Assembly (NCBI RefSeq): GCF_014640115.1
Contig: NZ_BMGI01000005.1
Span: forward strand, 248,001 to 312,000
Length of the DNA stretch: 64,000 bases
Direction: 5' to 3'
DNA from: Sinisalibacter lacisalsi
GTDB lineage: Bacteria > Pseudomonadota > Alphaproteobacteria > Rhodobacterales > Rhodobacteraceae
Position 1 is the stretch's first letter. Each line of letters starts with the position of its first letter. A program made the position numbers and the translations under genes. The notes under the pieces were generated by a model. That model searched no databases. It worked only from the letters and a program-made list of their open reading frames with translations, and had not been told where the DNA came from. Shown here piece by piece: positions 1 through 9,844 of the stretch.

Positions 1-79
1 TCGGCGTGCCGTCAGCCTGCTTGAAACGGTATTTCATGTCCCAGATGGACTCGGCGATCGGGGCGGCGAAACGGCTCAT
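1..79 (-). CDS. nrdJ: B12-dependent ribonucleotide reductase, N-terminal fragment
   Basis: Only the first 26 codons lie in the window. On the minus strand an ATG at 79-77 opens a frame reading MSRFAAPIAESIWDMKYRF, which I recognise as the conserved N-terminus of the class II (adenosylcobalamin-dependent) ribonucleotide reductase of Rhodobacteraceae, the enzyme that reduces ribonucleotides to deoxyribonucleotides independently of oxygen. The gene runs off the left edge, so no catalytic residue can be inspected. It is divergent from the DUF1489 gene that starts at 189; the 109-bp gap between them must hold both promoters. The identification rests on recall of the N-terminal sequence only. Confidence 0.7.
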   Translation of the reverse strand, partial: MSRFAAPIAESIWDMKYRFKQADGTP

Positions 80-188
80 CGGGCAAATCCTGCGCAGGCG
101 TGGAGGGATGATCACGATACGCGGAGGGCCCGACCGGGTCAACTTGCGCCCGGGCCCGGGGCCTGTATTTTGTGTGCAGGGGGTGCCA

Positions 189-620
189 ATGCCGCAACAC
201 GTCAACCTTGTGAAACTCTGCGTCGGCTGCGAGAGCGTCGACGATCTTGCCCGGTTCCAGCGCGAGCGCGGGATGGGCGACCCGGACTGGCTGCCCCGCC
301 ACGTCACCCGGATGTGGCCCAAGCGCGAGGCCGAGTTGGTCGCGGGCGGCTCGCTCTACTGGGTGGTCAAGGGGGCGATCCTCGCCCGACAGCGCATCCT
401 GCGGCTCGACGAGGTGATCGGGCAGGACGGGATCCGGCGCTGCGGCATCGTGATGGCGCGCGAGATCCACCGCACCCAGACCGCGCCGCGCCGGGCCTTC
501 CAGGGCTGGCGCTACCTCGCGCCGGCGGATGCGCCCGCCGATCTGCCGCCCGGCCGGGAAGGTGAGGAGGCGCTGCCGGCGGAATTGTCGTCGAAGCTGG
601 CCGAGATCGGCATCTTCTGA
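189..620 (+). CDS. DUF1489 family protein
   Basis: A 143-residue protein starting MPQHVNLVKLCVGCESVDDL and ending in KLAEIGIF. It matches my memory of the DUF1489 family, a uniformly sized, single-domain family found almost only in Alphaproteobacteria and without a known function. The middle carries the conserved run TRMWPKREAELVAGGSLYWV followed by a segment on inherited lysine/arginine and glutamate residues (RQRILRLDEVIG). The reading frame is open upstream to position 6, but the ATG at 189 gives the usual family N-terminus and leaves room for promoters shared with divergent nrdJ. No signal peptide or membrane segment is visible, so a cytoplasmic location is expected. Confidence 0.8.
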   Translation: MPQHVNLVKLCVGCESVDDLARFQRERGMGDPDWLPRHVTRMWPKREAELVAGGSLYWVVKGAILARQRILRLDEVIGQDGIRRCGIVMAREIHRTQTAPRRAFQGWRYLAPADAPADLPPGREGEEALPAELSSKLAEIGIF

Positions 621-680
621 CCCGGCCCCACGTCCCGCAAGATGCGCGCGGCGGACACGGTTCCGCCGCCGAAAGGCGGA

Positions 681-1613
681 TCAGTAGCCCGCGCTGCGAT
701 CGACGAGATGCAGCAGCGGCTCCCCCGTTTCGCCGCGCCGGATATTCTCGGCGATGACCCGCGCCGCCGTCGCCGCCCGGGTTTCGGAGGCGATATGCGG
801 CGTCACCGTCACGCGCGGGTGGCGCCAGTAGGGATGATCCTCAGGCAAGGGCTCCACCCGGAAGGTGTCGAGCGTGGCATGCGCCACCTGCCCGGCGTCG
901 AGCGCGGCGAGCAAGCCTTCGTCGTCGATCAGCCCGCCGCGCCCGGGGTTGAGGATCACGGCGCCCTCCGGCAACCGGGCGAGCGCCGCCGCGTCGAGGG
1001 TGTTTTCGGTCGCCGGTGTAAGCGGCAGCAGGAGCACGAGGATCTCGGAGCGCGCAAGCACCGCGTCAAGGCCCCCGGGGCCGGCATGGCAGGCCACGCC
1101 CGCGATCTCCTTGGGGCGGCGCGACCATCCGGCGACGTCGAAGTTCAGCCCCGCCAGCGCCCGGGCACAGGCCGCGCCAAGCTCGCCCAGCCCCAGCACG
1201 CCGACGCGGCGGTCACGGGCGAGCGGCGGCACGTGCTTGTGCCATTTCGGCTCGGTGCGGCAGATATCGGCATCCATCCCGAGGTGATGGCGCAGAACGT
1301 GGCCGGTGACCCATTCCACCATGCCCTCGGTCAGCCCGGGATCAACCATCCGGGCATAGAGCATCGTCAGCGTCGGGTTGGAGATGATCGTCTCCACCCC
1401 GGCCCAGAGCCCGAGCGCGGCCCTGGCGCGGGTATAGGGCGAGAGGTCCACCGCACCGGAATGCGGGGCATAGACGATGTAATCGACGTTTTCGGGCGGG
1501 TGGTCCATTGCCAGCGCGGCCTCCAGCCCCGCCTCGCCCAACGCCTCGGCCAGCGGCGTGCGATACGCCTCGAACACCTCGCGGGAGGTTATGAACTGCA
1601 CCGCCACGCTCAT
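681..1613 (-). CDS. ghrA: glyoxylate/hydroxypyruvate reductase A-like D-2-hydroxyacid dehydrogenase
   Basis: 310 residues of the GhrA branch of the D-isomer 2-hydroxyacid dehydrogenases, which reduce glyoxylate and hydroxypyruvate with NAD(P)H. The Rossmann glycine motif GVLGLGELG lies near residue 140, followed by the catalytic arginine in NPGRGGLID, the acidic residue in ATLDTFRVEPLP and the catalytic histidine in TPHIAS. The ATG at 1613 overlaps the rodA stop codon by 4 nt (ATGA), so it is the last gene of the mreB-rodA operon and is probably translated by coupling. A metabolic enzyme has no obvious role in cell-wall elongation; the linkage probably reflects shared transcription only. The family assignment is firm, the precise substrate is not. 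Confidence 0.85.
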   Translation of the reverse strand: MSVAVQFITSREVFEAYRTPLAEALGEAGLEAALAMDHPPENVDYIVYAPHSGAVDLSPYTRARAALGLWAGVETIISNPTLTMLYARMVDPGLTEGMVEWVTGHVLRHHLGMDADICRTEPKWHKHVPPLARDRRVGVLGLGELGAACARALAGLNFDVAGWSRRPKEIAGVACHAGPGGLDAVLARSEILVLLLPLTPATENTLDAAALARLPEGAVILNPGRGGLIDDEGLLAALDAGQVAHATLDTFRVEPLPEDHPYWRHPRVTVTPHIASETRAATAARVIAENIRRGETGEPLLHLVDRSAGY

Positions 1614-2755
1614 TTCGACCGCGCCCTGTGCACATGCGCCGATTGCACGAGACCGAAGCCGATCAGCAGCACCAGCATGGCCGAGCCGCCGTAGCTGACC
1701 AGCGGAAGCGGCACGCCCACCACCGGCGCGAGCCCCATCACCATCGACATGTTGACCGCGAAATAGAAGAAGAAGGTGGCGGCGATACCGAAGGTGAGCA
1801 GCGCCCCGAACCGGTCGGGGTTGCGCATCGCCGAGACCACGGAGACGAAAATGATACCGACATAGAGCGCCAGCAGGGAGCTTGCGCCGACGAAGCCGAA
1901 TTCTTCCGCCAGCGTGGTGAAGATGAAATCGGTGTGTTTCTCGGGCAGGAAGTTCAACCGGCTCTGCGTGCCTTCCATGAAGCCCCGCCCGGTCCAGCCG
2001 CCCGAGCCGAAGGCGATCTTGGACTGGGTGATGTGATAGCCCGCGCCGAGCGGGTCGCTGGAGGGGTCGAGGAAGGTGTCGATTCGGCGATACTGGTAAT
2101 CCTTGAGCAGTTGCCACGGCGTGCCGCGCGACAGGAACACCGCCGCCACCGCGCCCACGCCCAGCGCGCCGACCGCGAGAAAGTAGAACAGGTGTACGCC
2201 CGCGAGCCACATCAGCACCGCGCCGCCCAGCAGCAGCAGAAGCGCGGTGCCGAGATCGGGCTGGGCCAGCGTGAGGGCGGCGGGCATCAGCACGATCAGC
2301 ACCGGCACCAGAACCCACAACGGGCGCGAAACCTTGTTCACGTCGAGCCAGTCGTAATATGCAGCCAGCACCATCACGAGCGTGATCTTGGCCAGTTCCG
2401 AGGGCTGCAGGCGCATGAATCCGAGGTTGATCCAGCGCTGCGCACCCATGCCCGTCTCGCCGAAGAATTCCACCGCCAGCAGCAGCGCGAGCGAGACGAG
2501 GAAGGCCAGCACCGCCATGTTGCGCCAGAACCAGATCGGCACCATGGCGACGAAGAACATCAGCGCCAGCCCGAGGCCGAAACGCTTCATCTGCGGCTCG
2601 GCCCAGCGGCCCATGTCGCCGCCGGCGACCGATGTGAGCATCAGAAAGCCGATCCCCGCCGCCGCCGCGAGCAGAAGCAGCAGCGCCCAGTTCAGGTAGA
2701 GCACCTTGGCCAGCCCGGTTGGCGTCCATTTGACGTTGTATTCGAGATAACTCAC
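1610..2755 (-). CDS. rodA: RodA, SEDS peptidoglycan glycosyltransferase of the elongasome
   Basis: 381 residues with about ten predicted membrane segments, the SEDS family fold that polymerises lipid II during rod elongation together with its partner PBP2. Family hallmarks visible are GAQRWINLGF and QPSELAKI in the first half, QPDLGTALLLL in the middle, GAGYHITQSKIAFGSGG and the C-terminal VGVPLPLVSYGGSAML. The start is GTG at 2755, overlapping the mrdA stop by 4 nt (GTGA), which also gives the expected short cytoplasmic N-terminus SYLEYNVKW. The stop overlaps ghrA. Position directly after mrdA is the canonical arrangement for the RodA-PBP2 pair. Confidence 0.95.
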   Translation of the reverse strand: MSYLEYNVKWTPTGLAKVLYLNWALLLLLAAAAGIGFLMLTSVAGGDMGRWAEPQMKRFGLGLALMFFVAMVPIWFWRNMAVLAFLVSLALLLAVEFFGETGMGAQRWINLGFMRLQPSELAKITLVMVLAAYYDWLDVNKVSRPLWVLVPVLIVLMPAALTLAQPDLGTALLLLLGGAVLMWLAGVHLFYFLAVGALGVGAVAAVFLSRGTPWQLLKDYQYRRIDTFLDPSSDPLGAGYHITQSKIAFGSGGWTGRGFMEGTQSRLNFLPEKHTDFIFTTLAEEFGFVGASSLLALYVGIIFVSVVSAMRNPDRFGALLTFGIAATFFFYFAVNMSMVMGLAPVVGVPLPLVSYGGSAMLVLLIGFGLVQSAHVHRARSK

Positions 2756-4695
2756 GCTTGGCTCCTGCCCCGCGAGGGCGCTTGCGGCGGGCGCAGATCG
2801 AGGTTGTCGAAACGGCTGCGGATGGTGTTGCGCTGCGTCGCCGGGTAGGCGGAAAGCGGCGGCACGTCGTCGTAGAGCGCGGCAAGCAGCACGTCGCGCG
2901 CGATCGGGGCCGCCGCCGTCGAGCCGCCGCCGCCGTGTTCGACCACCACGGAGACGACGAGTTCCGGCGCGTCGTGTGGCGCGTAGCCGACGAACAGGGC
3001 GTGGTCGCGCCGCTCCCATGGCAGATCATCGTTCGAGGTCACCCCGCTGGCGCGTTCGGCGGCGGTGATGTTGCGCACCTGGCTGGTGCCGGTCTTGCCC
3101 GCCATGCGCAGGCCTTCGGCCACCACGCGCGAACTGCCCGCCGTGCCACGCGCGCCGTTCACCACGTCATACATGCCCTGGCGCACCAGCGCGAGGTTTT
3201 CGGGGTCGAGCCCGAGCGGTTCCAGCCCGTTGACAGGCTGTTCCACGCCGTCGATCGAGAGCACGAGGCGCGGCGATATCTGGGTGCCGGACGCGATCCG
3301 CGCCGTCATCACCGCCAGTTGCAGCGGCGAGGCGAGCACGAACCCCTGGCCGATGGTGGCGTTGAGCGTGTCGCCGATCATCCAGTCGCCCCGGCCGTTT
3401 TCCAGCTTCCAGCTGCGCGAGGGGATCAGCCCCGCCGCCACCGAGGCGAGCGGCAGGTCGTGCTCGACACCGAGCCCAAGCCGCCGCGCCATTGCGGCGA
3501 TGCGCTCGATCCCGACAAGCTGGGCCAGCTCGTAGTAATAGACATCGCAGCTCTCGCTCAGCGAGCGCAGCAGGTCGACCCGTCCGTGCCCGCCCCGGCT
3601 CCAGCAATGGAACCGGCGCGACCCGACCTCGATGAAGCCCCGGCAGGTGAAGGTGTCGTCGGAGGCGATAAGCCCGTCTTCGAGCGCCGCCAGCGCGGTG
3701 ACCATCTTGAAGGTGGAGCCGGGCGGATAGATCCCCTGCGTCGCCTTGTTCGGCAACGGCCGGTAAGGGTCTTCGAGCAAGGCGTTGTAGGCCTTGGAGG
3801 AGATCCCCCGCACGAACAGGTTGGGGTCGAAACTCGGGGCCGAGGCGAGCGACAGGACATCGCCGTTGCGCGCATCCATCACCACCACCGCCGCGCTTTC
3901 GCCCGCCACCCGCGCCTCGCAGAAGTTCTGCAGCGCGTGGTTGACGGTGAGTTGCACGCTGGCGCCCGGCACCCCTTCCTCGCGGCTGAGTTCGCGCATC
4001 ACCCGGCCGACGGCGTTGACCTCCACCCGGCTGGTGCCCGCGCTGCCGCGCAGAACCGGCTCGAGGCGCGCTTCGATCCCGGTCTTGCCGATCTGGAAGC
4101 GCGGGATCTGGAGCAACGGGTCGGGGTCTTCGGTACGGTTCAGGTCGCGCTCCGAGACCGGGCCGACATAGCCCACGAGATGGGCGAAATCGGCGCCCAT
4201 CGGGTAGAACCGGCTGAGCCCCATCTCGGGGAAGACACCGGGCAGCGCCGGGGCATTGACCGCGACCTTGGCGACGTCGTCCCAACTCACGCGGTCGGCG
4301 ATGGTGACCGGCACGAAGGGTGAGCGACGGCTCATCTCGCCGAGCGCGCGGGCTTTCGCCGCCGGTTCGAGCCAGATCAGCTTGCCCAGCCGCTCGAGGA
4401 TCGCTTCGGGATTGCCGGCGTCCTCGCGCACCATGACGATACGGTAGTTCTGTTCATTCCCCGCGAGCAGCACGCCCTTGCGGTCGAAGACCAGCCCGCG
4501 CGCGGGCGGCAGGAGGCGGATGTTGATCCGGTTGCGGTCGGCGAGAAGGCGGTATTCGTCGGCCTGTTCGAGCTGCATGTAGCGCATCCGCCCCGCGAGC
4601 ACACCCACGAACCCCAGTTGCGCCGCGCCAAGGATCAGGCCGCGGCGGGTGATGAAGCGCGCGCTTTTCTCGATATCCGCGGGGGACCGTTTCAT
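2752..4695 (-). CDS. mrdA: penicillin-binding protein 2 (peptidoglycan transpeptidase)
   Basis: 647 residues, normal for PBP2. An N-terminal membrane anchor (about residues 15-37, GLILGAAQLGFVGVLAGRM) precedes the dimerisation domain and the transpeptidase domain. Catalytic motifs are all present: PPGSTFKM with the nucleophilic serine near residue 327, the SESCD motif near 390 (SxN-type position), and AGKTGTSQ near 533. It crosslinks peptides of nascent lateral-wall peptidoglycan made by RodA. The ATG at 4695 overlaps the mreD stop by 4 nt, and the gene ends in a 4-nt overlap with rodA, indicating tight translational coupling. The frame stays open far upstream of the ATG, but that part overlaps mreD and is not coding. 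Confidence 0.95.
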   Translation of the reverse strand: MKRSPADIEKSARFITRRGLILGAAQLGFVGVLAGRMRYMQLEQADEYRLLADRNRINIRLLPPARGLVFDRKGVLLAGNEQNYRIVMVREDAGNPEAILERLGKLIWLEPAAKARALGEMSRRSPFVPVTIADRVSWDDVAKVAVNAPALPGVFPEMGLSRFYPMGADFAHLVGYVGPVSERDLNRTEDPDPLLQIPRFQIGKTGIEARLEPVLRGSAGTSRVEVNAVGRVMRELSREEGVPGASVQLTVNHALQNFCEARVAGESAAVVVMDARNGDVLSLASAPSFDPNLFVRGISSKAYNALLEDPYRPLPNKATQGIYPPGSTFKMVTALAALEDGLIASDDTFTCRGFIEVGSRRFHCWSRGGHGRVDLLRSLSESCDVYYYELAQLVGIERIAAMARRLGLGVEHDLPLASVAAGLIPSRSWKLENGRGDWMIGDTLNATIGQGFVLASPLQLAVMTARIASGTQISPRLVLSIDGVEQPVNGLEPLGLDPENLALVRQGMYDVVNGARGTAGSSRVVAEGLRMAGKTGTSQVRNITAAERASGVTSNDDLPWERRDHALFVGYAPHDAPELVVSVVVEHGGGGSTAAAPIARDVLLAALYDDVPPLSAYPATQRNTIRSRFDNLDLRPPQAPSRGRSQA

Positions 4696-5231
4696 ATCAG
4701 CCGCGCCTCCGCCGCGTGTTCGCCTGGGGCGAGGCGGCGCACCCCGAAGCCCCAGACCGAGATCGCGGCCACCAGCGGGTAGACCACCACGTTCACCGCG
4801 AGGCCGAGAACCGCGAGGCCAAAGCCGCCTTGCTCGACGAAGAACAGGGCGAGCAGCACCCGTTCGGCCAGGAGCATCGCCGCGAGCACCGCGCCAACCG
4901 TTGCCCATTCCACCGCAAGACCGCGCTCGCGCAGCGCCCCGCCGCGCACGCGCAGCCATTCCAGCCCGATCACCGCCAGCGCCGTGACCAGGCCGGGCGG
5001 ACGCAGAAAGATCATGTCGGTGGCCAGCAGAACCGCGGCAAAGGGCAGGACGGGCACGAAATCGGGCCGCCGCAGCACCCAGGCGAAGCCCAGAAGCACG
5101 ATCAGGTCGGGCGGCGGCATACCGCCGGAGGAGGCGTCGAGCGGCAGCATCCGGATGAAAACGATCAGCGCGGAGAGCCCGAGGAACAGCCCCAGGTAGG
5201 CCCAGCGGTGCAAGGTGAGCGGGGAGATCAT
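4692..5231 (-). CDS. mreD: rod shape-determining protein MreD
   Basis: 179 residues, strongly hydrophobic with five to six predicted membrane helices and short loops, as expected of MreD, the small inner-membrane subunit of the elongasome that binds MreC. Sequence conservation in this family is low, so the call depends mainly on size, topology and position between mreC and mrdA. Both ends overlap their neighbours by 4 nt (ATGA at the mreC stop and at the mrdA start). Confidence 0.9.
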   Translation of the reverse strand: MISPLTLHRWAYLGLFLGLSALIVFIRMLPLDASSGGMPPPDLIVLLGFAWVLRRPDFVPVLPFAAVLLATDMIFLRPPGLVTALAVIGLEWLRVRGGALRERGLAVEWATVGAVLAAMLLAERVLLALFFVEQGGFGLAVLGLAVNVVVYPLVAAISVWGFGVRRLAPGEHAAEARLI

Positions 5232-6172
5232 TGCTCGGCCTCCCCCGCCTCGCCCGCCGTCCGGGCGGCGATGTCATCGGCGCTTTCGCCCTCGGCCACC
5301 GGGGCCATGACCGGGTTCATCACGATCAGCGCACCGGCGTCTTCGACGAACTCGCCCGGGTGCGAGCGCAGCACCCGCAGGAACTCAAGCCGGCCATAAT
5401 CGGCGGCGAGGCGCACCCGCAGCCGCCGGTCGGGGCCGCGCACCACCTCGCCCACGAGCAGCCCGGCGGGAAACAGCCCGCCATCACCGGAGGAGACCAC
5501 CCGGTCGCCCGGCCGCACCTCGTCGGTGTTCTCGATGAATTCCAGCGGCGGCTGGGCGGTGTTGTCGCCGCGCAGAAGCCCGGTCTGGCCCGAGGGCTGG
5601 ATGGTGATGGGGATGCGGCTGTTCGAATCGGTAAGCAGGATCACCCGCGAGGTCTGGTCGCCCACGCCCGAGATCCGGCCGACGAGGCCGAGCCCGTCCA
5701 TCGCCGCCCAGCCGTCGACCAGCCCATCGCGCGCGCCGACGTTGAGCAGCACCGACTGGCGGAACGGCGAGCCCGAGTCGGCCAGCACCACGCCGGTGAC
5801 GAAGGAGAGCCGGGCATCGAGCCGGACGTTGTTGAGGTCGAGCAACTGGGCATTTTCCTGTTCCAGCTGCAGCGCCGCCTCGCGCCACGCCTTCATCTGC
5901 TGAAGCTCGCGGCGCAGTTCCTGGTTCTGCTCGGCCAGCCGGGCGTAGGACTGAAACCCCTCGATCAGCCCCGCCGCCTTGGTCACCGGCACCAGCGCCC
6001 ATTCCATGTTGGGCACCAGCGTGTCGACGATCTGGGCGCGGAACCGCTCGACCCTGGGGCTGTCGATCCGCCAGACGAGGAACACCAGCAGCAGGCTCAC
6101 CACGACCAGCCCCACCAGGATGCGCCTGACAGGGGTTACATAGTCTTCGCCGTGCCGTCTGTTCTTCGCCAA
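5228..6172 (-). CDS. mreC: rod shape-determining protein MreC
   Basis: About 314 residues: a short cytoplasmic N-terminus, one membrane helix (GLVVVSLLLVFLVW), a periplasmic coiled coil rich in Q/E/L (LAEQNQELRRELQQMK and following), then the beta-rich MreC domain with GLVGRISGVGDQTSRVILLTD and DRVVSSGDGGLFPAGLLVGEV. I chose the TTG at 6172, preceded by GGAGG, because it gives the family-typical N-terminus (M)AKNRRHGEDY. An alternative GTG at 6199 would add nine residues but lies inside a GGGGG/CCCCC hairpin and has no good ribosome-binding site. It links the cytoplasmic MreB filament to periplasmic PBP2. Second gene of the operon, 35 nt after mreB. Confidence 0.9.
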   Translation of the reverse strand: MAKNRRHGEDYVTPVRRILVGLVVVSLLLVFLVWRIDSPRVERFRAQIVDTLVPNMEWALVPVTKAAGLIEGFQSYARLAEQNQELRRELQQMKAWREAALQLEQENAQLLDLNNVRLDARLSFVTGVVLADSGSPFRQSVLLNVGARDGLVDGWAAMDGLGLVGRISGVGDQTSRVILLTDSNSRIPITIQPSGQTGLLRGDNTAQPPLEFIENTDEVRPGDRVVSSGDGGLFPAGLLVGEVVRGPDRRLRVRLAADYGRLEFLRVLRSHPGEFVEDAGALIVMNPVMAPVAEGESADDIAARTAGEAGEAEQ

Positions 6173-6207
6173 ACAGGCCTCCCACGCGACGGGGGCCACC
6201 CCCGGCG

Positions 6208-7299
<1,092 letters not shown>

Positions 7300-7377
7300 T
7301 TATAGGGGTGGGGGCGGCGCGTGGAAAGGCCCCGCGCCGCGCCTCACGGCAGTTTTTCGCCGTCGCCCGCCGCGGGC

Positions 7378-8922
7378 TCAGACGCCTTCCGGCTTGGTCT
7401 TCTCGCGCCGCACGATCAGGTTGTTGAGCGCGTTGACGTAGGCCTTGGCGGAGGCGACCACGGTATCGGTGTCGGATGACAGGCCGGTGACGATCTTGCC
7501 GTCTTCCTCCATCCGCACCGTCACCGTCGCCTGCGCGTCGGTGCCTTCGGTGACGGCGTGCACCTGGTAGAGGTTGAGCTTGGCGGTGTGCGGAAACAGC
7601 TGCTTGATCGCGTTGAAGGTGGCGTCGACCGGGCCGTCGCCGGTGGCGGTCACCTGGTTGTCGACGCCATCGACGGAGAGCGTGAGATCGGCCGATTGCG
7701 GCGCCTCGGTGCCGCAGATCACCCGCAGGAACTTGACCTGGATCCGGTCGTTGGCGGCATCGGTGCCATCGCCCAGCAGCGCGATCAGGTCTTCGTCGAA
7801 AACCTCCTTCTTGCGGTCGGCAAGTTCCTTGAAGCGCACGAACACGTCGGCGAGTTGGTTGTCGGCCAGCTCGTAGCCCAATCCCTTCATCTTCGCCTTG
7901 AGCGCGGCGCGGCCGGAGTGCTTGCCGAGCGGCAGCGAGGATTCGGCCAGGCCGATATCCTCGGGTCGCATGATCTCGAAGTTCTGCGGGTTCTTCAGCA
8001 TCCCATCCTGGTGGATGCCGCTTTCATGCGCGAAGGCGTTCTTGCCGACGATCGCCTTGTTGAACTGCACCGGGAAGCCGGAAACCTGCGCCACCCGACG
8101 ACTGATCGACATGATCCGGGTGGTGTCGACGCCGGTGGTATAGGGCATGATGTCGTTGCGCACCTTGAGCGCCATCACCACCTCTTCCAGCGCGGTATTG
8201 CCGGCGCGCTCGCCAAGCCCGTTGATCGTGCTCTCGATCTGGCGCGCCCCCGCCTCGACGGCGGCCAGCGCGTTGGCCGTGGCCATGCCCAGATCGTTGT
8301 GGCAATGGGTGGCGAAGACGATCTCGTCGGCCCCGGGCACCTTTTCGATCAGCATCCGGATCAGCTCGGCGCTCTCGCGCGGCGCGGTATAGCCCACGGT
8401 ATCGGGGATGTTGATCGTGGTGGCCCCGGCCTTGATCGCGATCTCGATCACCCGGCAGAGATAATCGTGCTCGGTGCGGGTGGCGTCCATCGGGCTCCAC
8501 TGCACGTTGTCGCACAGGTTGCGGGCATGGCTCACCGTCTCGTGGATCAGGTTGGCCATCTCGTCCTTGCTGAGGCCGGGGATCTCGCGGTGCAGCGGCG
8601 AGGTGCCGATGAAGGTGTGAATGCGCGGGCGGCCGGCGTGTTTCACCGCCTCCCAGCAGCGGTCGATATCCTTGAAGTTCGCCCGCGAAAGGCCGCAGAT
8701 CACCGCGTCTTTCGAGCGCTGCGCGATTTCCTTCACCGCGTTGAAATCACCCTCCGAGGCGATCGGAAAGCCCGCCTCGATGATGTCCACGCCCATGTCG
8801 TCGAGCATCTCGGCGATCTCGAGCTTCTCGGCATGGGTCATGGTCGCGCCGGGGCTTTGCTCGCCGTCACGCAATGTCGTGTCGAAAATCAGGACACGAT
8901 CCTGTTCGGTGGGGATGTTCAT
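7378..8922 (-). CDS. leuA: 2-isopropylmalate synthase
   Basis: 514 residues, the length of the long LeuA form. It condenses 2-oxoisovalerate with acetyl-CoA in the first step of leucine synthesis. The catalytic domain carries FDTTLRDGEQSPG near residue 14, the metal-binding HCHND near 203, and NGLGERAGN near 238; the C-terminal part from about residue 390 (EAPQSADLTLSVDGV onward) is the LeuA dimer regulatory domain that binds leucine. The start ATG at 8922 follows a leader region that encodes a leucine-rich peptide and a hairpin (separate entries), so expression is probably controlled by transcription attenuation as well as by feedback inhibition. Confidence 0.97.
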   Translation of the reverse strand: MNIPTEQDRVLIFDTTLRDGEQSPGATMTHAEKLEIAEMLDDMGVDIIEAGFPIASEGDFNAVKEIAQRSKDAVICGLSRANFKDIDRCWEAVKHAGRPRIHTFIGTSPLHREIPGLSKDEMANLIHETVSHARNLCDNVQWSPMDATRTEHDYLCRVIEIAIKAGATTINIPDTVGYTAPRESAELIRMLIEKVPGADEIVFATHCHNDLGMATANALAAVEAGARQIESTINGLGERAGNTALEEVVMALKVRNDIMPYTTGVDTTRIMSISRRVAQVSGFPVQFNKAIVGKNAFAHESGIHQDGMLKNPQNFEIMRPEDIGLAESSLPLGKHSGRAALKAKMKGLGYELADNQLADVFVRFKELADRKKEVFDEDLIALLGDGTDAANDRIQVKFLRVICGTEAPQSADLTLSVDGVDNQVTATGDGPVDATFNAIKQLFPHTAKLNLYQVHAVTEGTDAQATVTVRMEEDGKIVTGLSSDTDTVVASAKAYVNALNNLIVRREKTKPEGV

Positions 8923-8982
8923 GGTGCTATCTCTTCTGTTCTGGTCTTAGCCGGTCTGCGTCAGAAGGCGCGCAAAAGGTAT

Positions 8983-9018
8983 CCTCTGAGCGCTCGCGCC
9001 AAGGGGCACGCTCAGAGG
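8983..9018 (-). terminator. leuA attenuator hairpin
   Basis: A perfect 10-bp inverted repeat, CCTCTGAGCG at one arm and CGCTCAGAGG at the other, separated by 16 nt. Read on the minus strand the first arm contains the stop codon of the leader peptide and the second arm ends 60 nt before the leuA ATG, followed shortly by CCTTTT. This is the layout of an attenuator whose formation depends on where the ribosome stops on the leader. The T tract is short, so an anti-terminator/sequestering mechanism is also possible. Confidence 0.65.
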
Positions 9019-9098
9019 CGGCTAAGAAGAAGGAGCAGCGCGGCAGCCGGGCGCAGGGGCGCGCCGGGAGCTGAAATGATATGTGCCGCGTTGGTCAT
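9012..9098 (-). CDS. leuL: leucine operon leader peptide
   Basis: A 28-codon frame (ATG at 9098, TGA at 9014-9012) ending LRPAAALLLLLSRL, with five consecutive leucine codons (CTG CTC CTT CTT CTT) and two further leucines. It lies on the same strand as leuA, 89 nt upstream of its ATG, and its stop codon falls within the first arm of the hairpin at 8983-9018. Ribosome stalling at the leucine run under leucine shortage would keep that hairpin from forming. Leucine leader peptides upstream of leuA are known in Alphaproteobacteria; the assignment here follows from the codon run and geometry. Confidence 0.75.
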   Translation of the reverse strand: MTNAAHIISAPGAPLRPAAALLLLLSRL

Positions 9099-9175
9099 GG
9101 CGGGCACTATAGCCGCCACGATCACGATGAAAAGAGCTTTTTGGTCTGCCGTGCGGCGCGGGCCGTAGCAAGGGC

Positions 9176-9844
9176 ATGACAGGCAATGCACTCATCATCG
9201 GCGCCTCGGGCGGGATCGGCGCCGGCCTCGCCGACGGGCTGGAGGCGCGCGGCGCGCGCGTCACCCGGCTGTCGCGGCGCGACGACGGGCTCGACCTGAC
9301 CGATCCGGCCAGCGTCGAGCACGTGCTGGGCGCGCTCGACGGCCCGTTCGAAACCATCCTTGTCGCCACCGGGGCGCTGGAACCGGACGGCCACCGGCCG
9401 GAAAAGGCGCTGCGCCAGATCAGCGCCGCGGCGCTGGCGGCGCAGTTCGCGCTCAACGCCACCGGCCCGGCCCTGGTGCTGCGCCACCTGCCCCGTCTCC
9501 TGCCGCGCGACCGACCGAGCCGTTTCGCCGCGCTCTCGGCCCGCGTCGGCTCGATCGGCGACAACCACCTCGGCGGCTGGCACGGCTACCGCGCCGCCAA
9601 GGCCGCGCTCAACCAGCTCGTCCACGGCGCGTCGATCGAGCTTGCCCGCACCCATCGCGAGGCGGTCTGCGTCGTGCTGCACCCCGGCACGGTGGCCACC
9701 CGCCTGACCGAATCCCACGGCGCGGGGCATAGCCGCGTCTCCCCGCAGGCCGCGGCCGCCAACCTGCTCGGCGTGCTCGACGGCCTCACCCCCGCCGACA
9801 CGGGGGGCTTTTTCGATTGGGCCGGAAAACCCGTCCCATGGTGA
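9176..9844 (+). CDS. short-chain dehydrogenase/reductase (C-factor-like)
   Basis: 222 residues beginning MTGNALIIGASGGIGAGLADG, with the dinucleotide-binding GASGGIG motif at residues 8-14 and a catalytic YRAAK motif (HGYRAAKAALNQLV) near residue 140. The length and the weakly conserved active-site serine segment (FAALSARVGS) resemble the CsgA/C-factor-like SDR group often found next to photolyase genes in Rhodobacteraceae. It is NAD(P)-dependent; the substrate cannot be told. The last 7 nt overlap the downstream photolyase start, so the two are co-transcribed and probably translationally coupled. Confidence 0.8.
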   Translation: MTGNALIIGASGGIGAGLADGLEARGARVTRLSRRDDGLDLTDPASVEHVLGALDGPFETILVATGALEPDGHRPEKALRQISAAALAAQFALNATGPALVLRHLPRLLPRDRPSRFAALSARVGSIGDNHLGGWHGYRAAKAALNQLVHGASIELARTHREAVCVVLHPGTVATRLTESHGAGHSRVSPQAAAANLLGVLDGLTPADTGGFFDWAGKPVPW

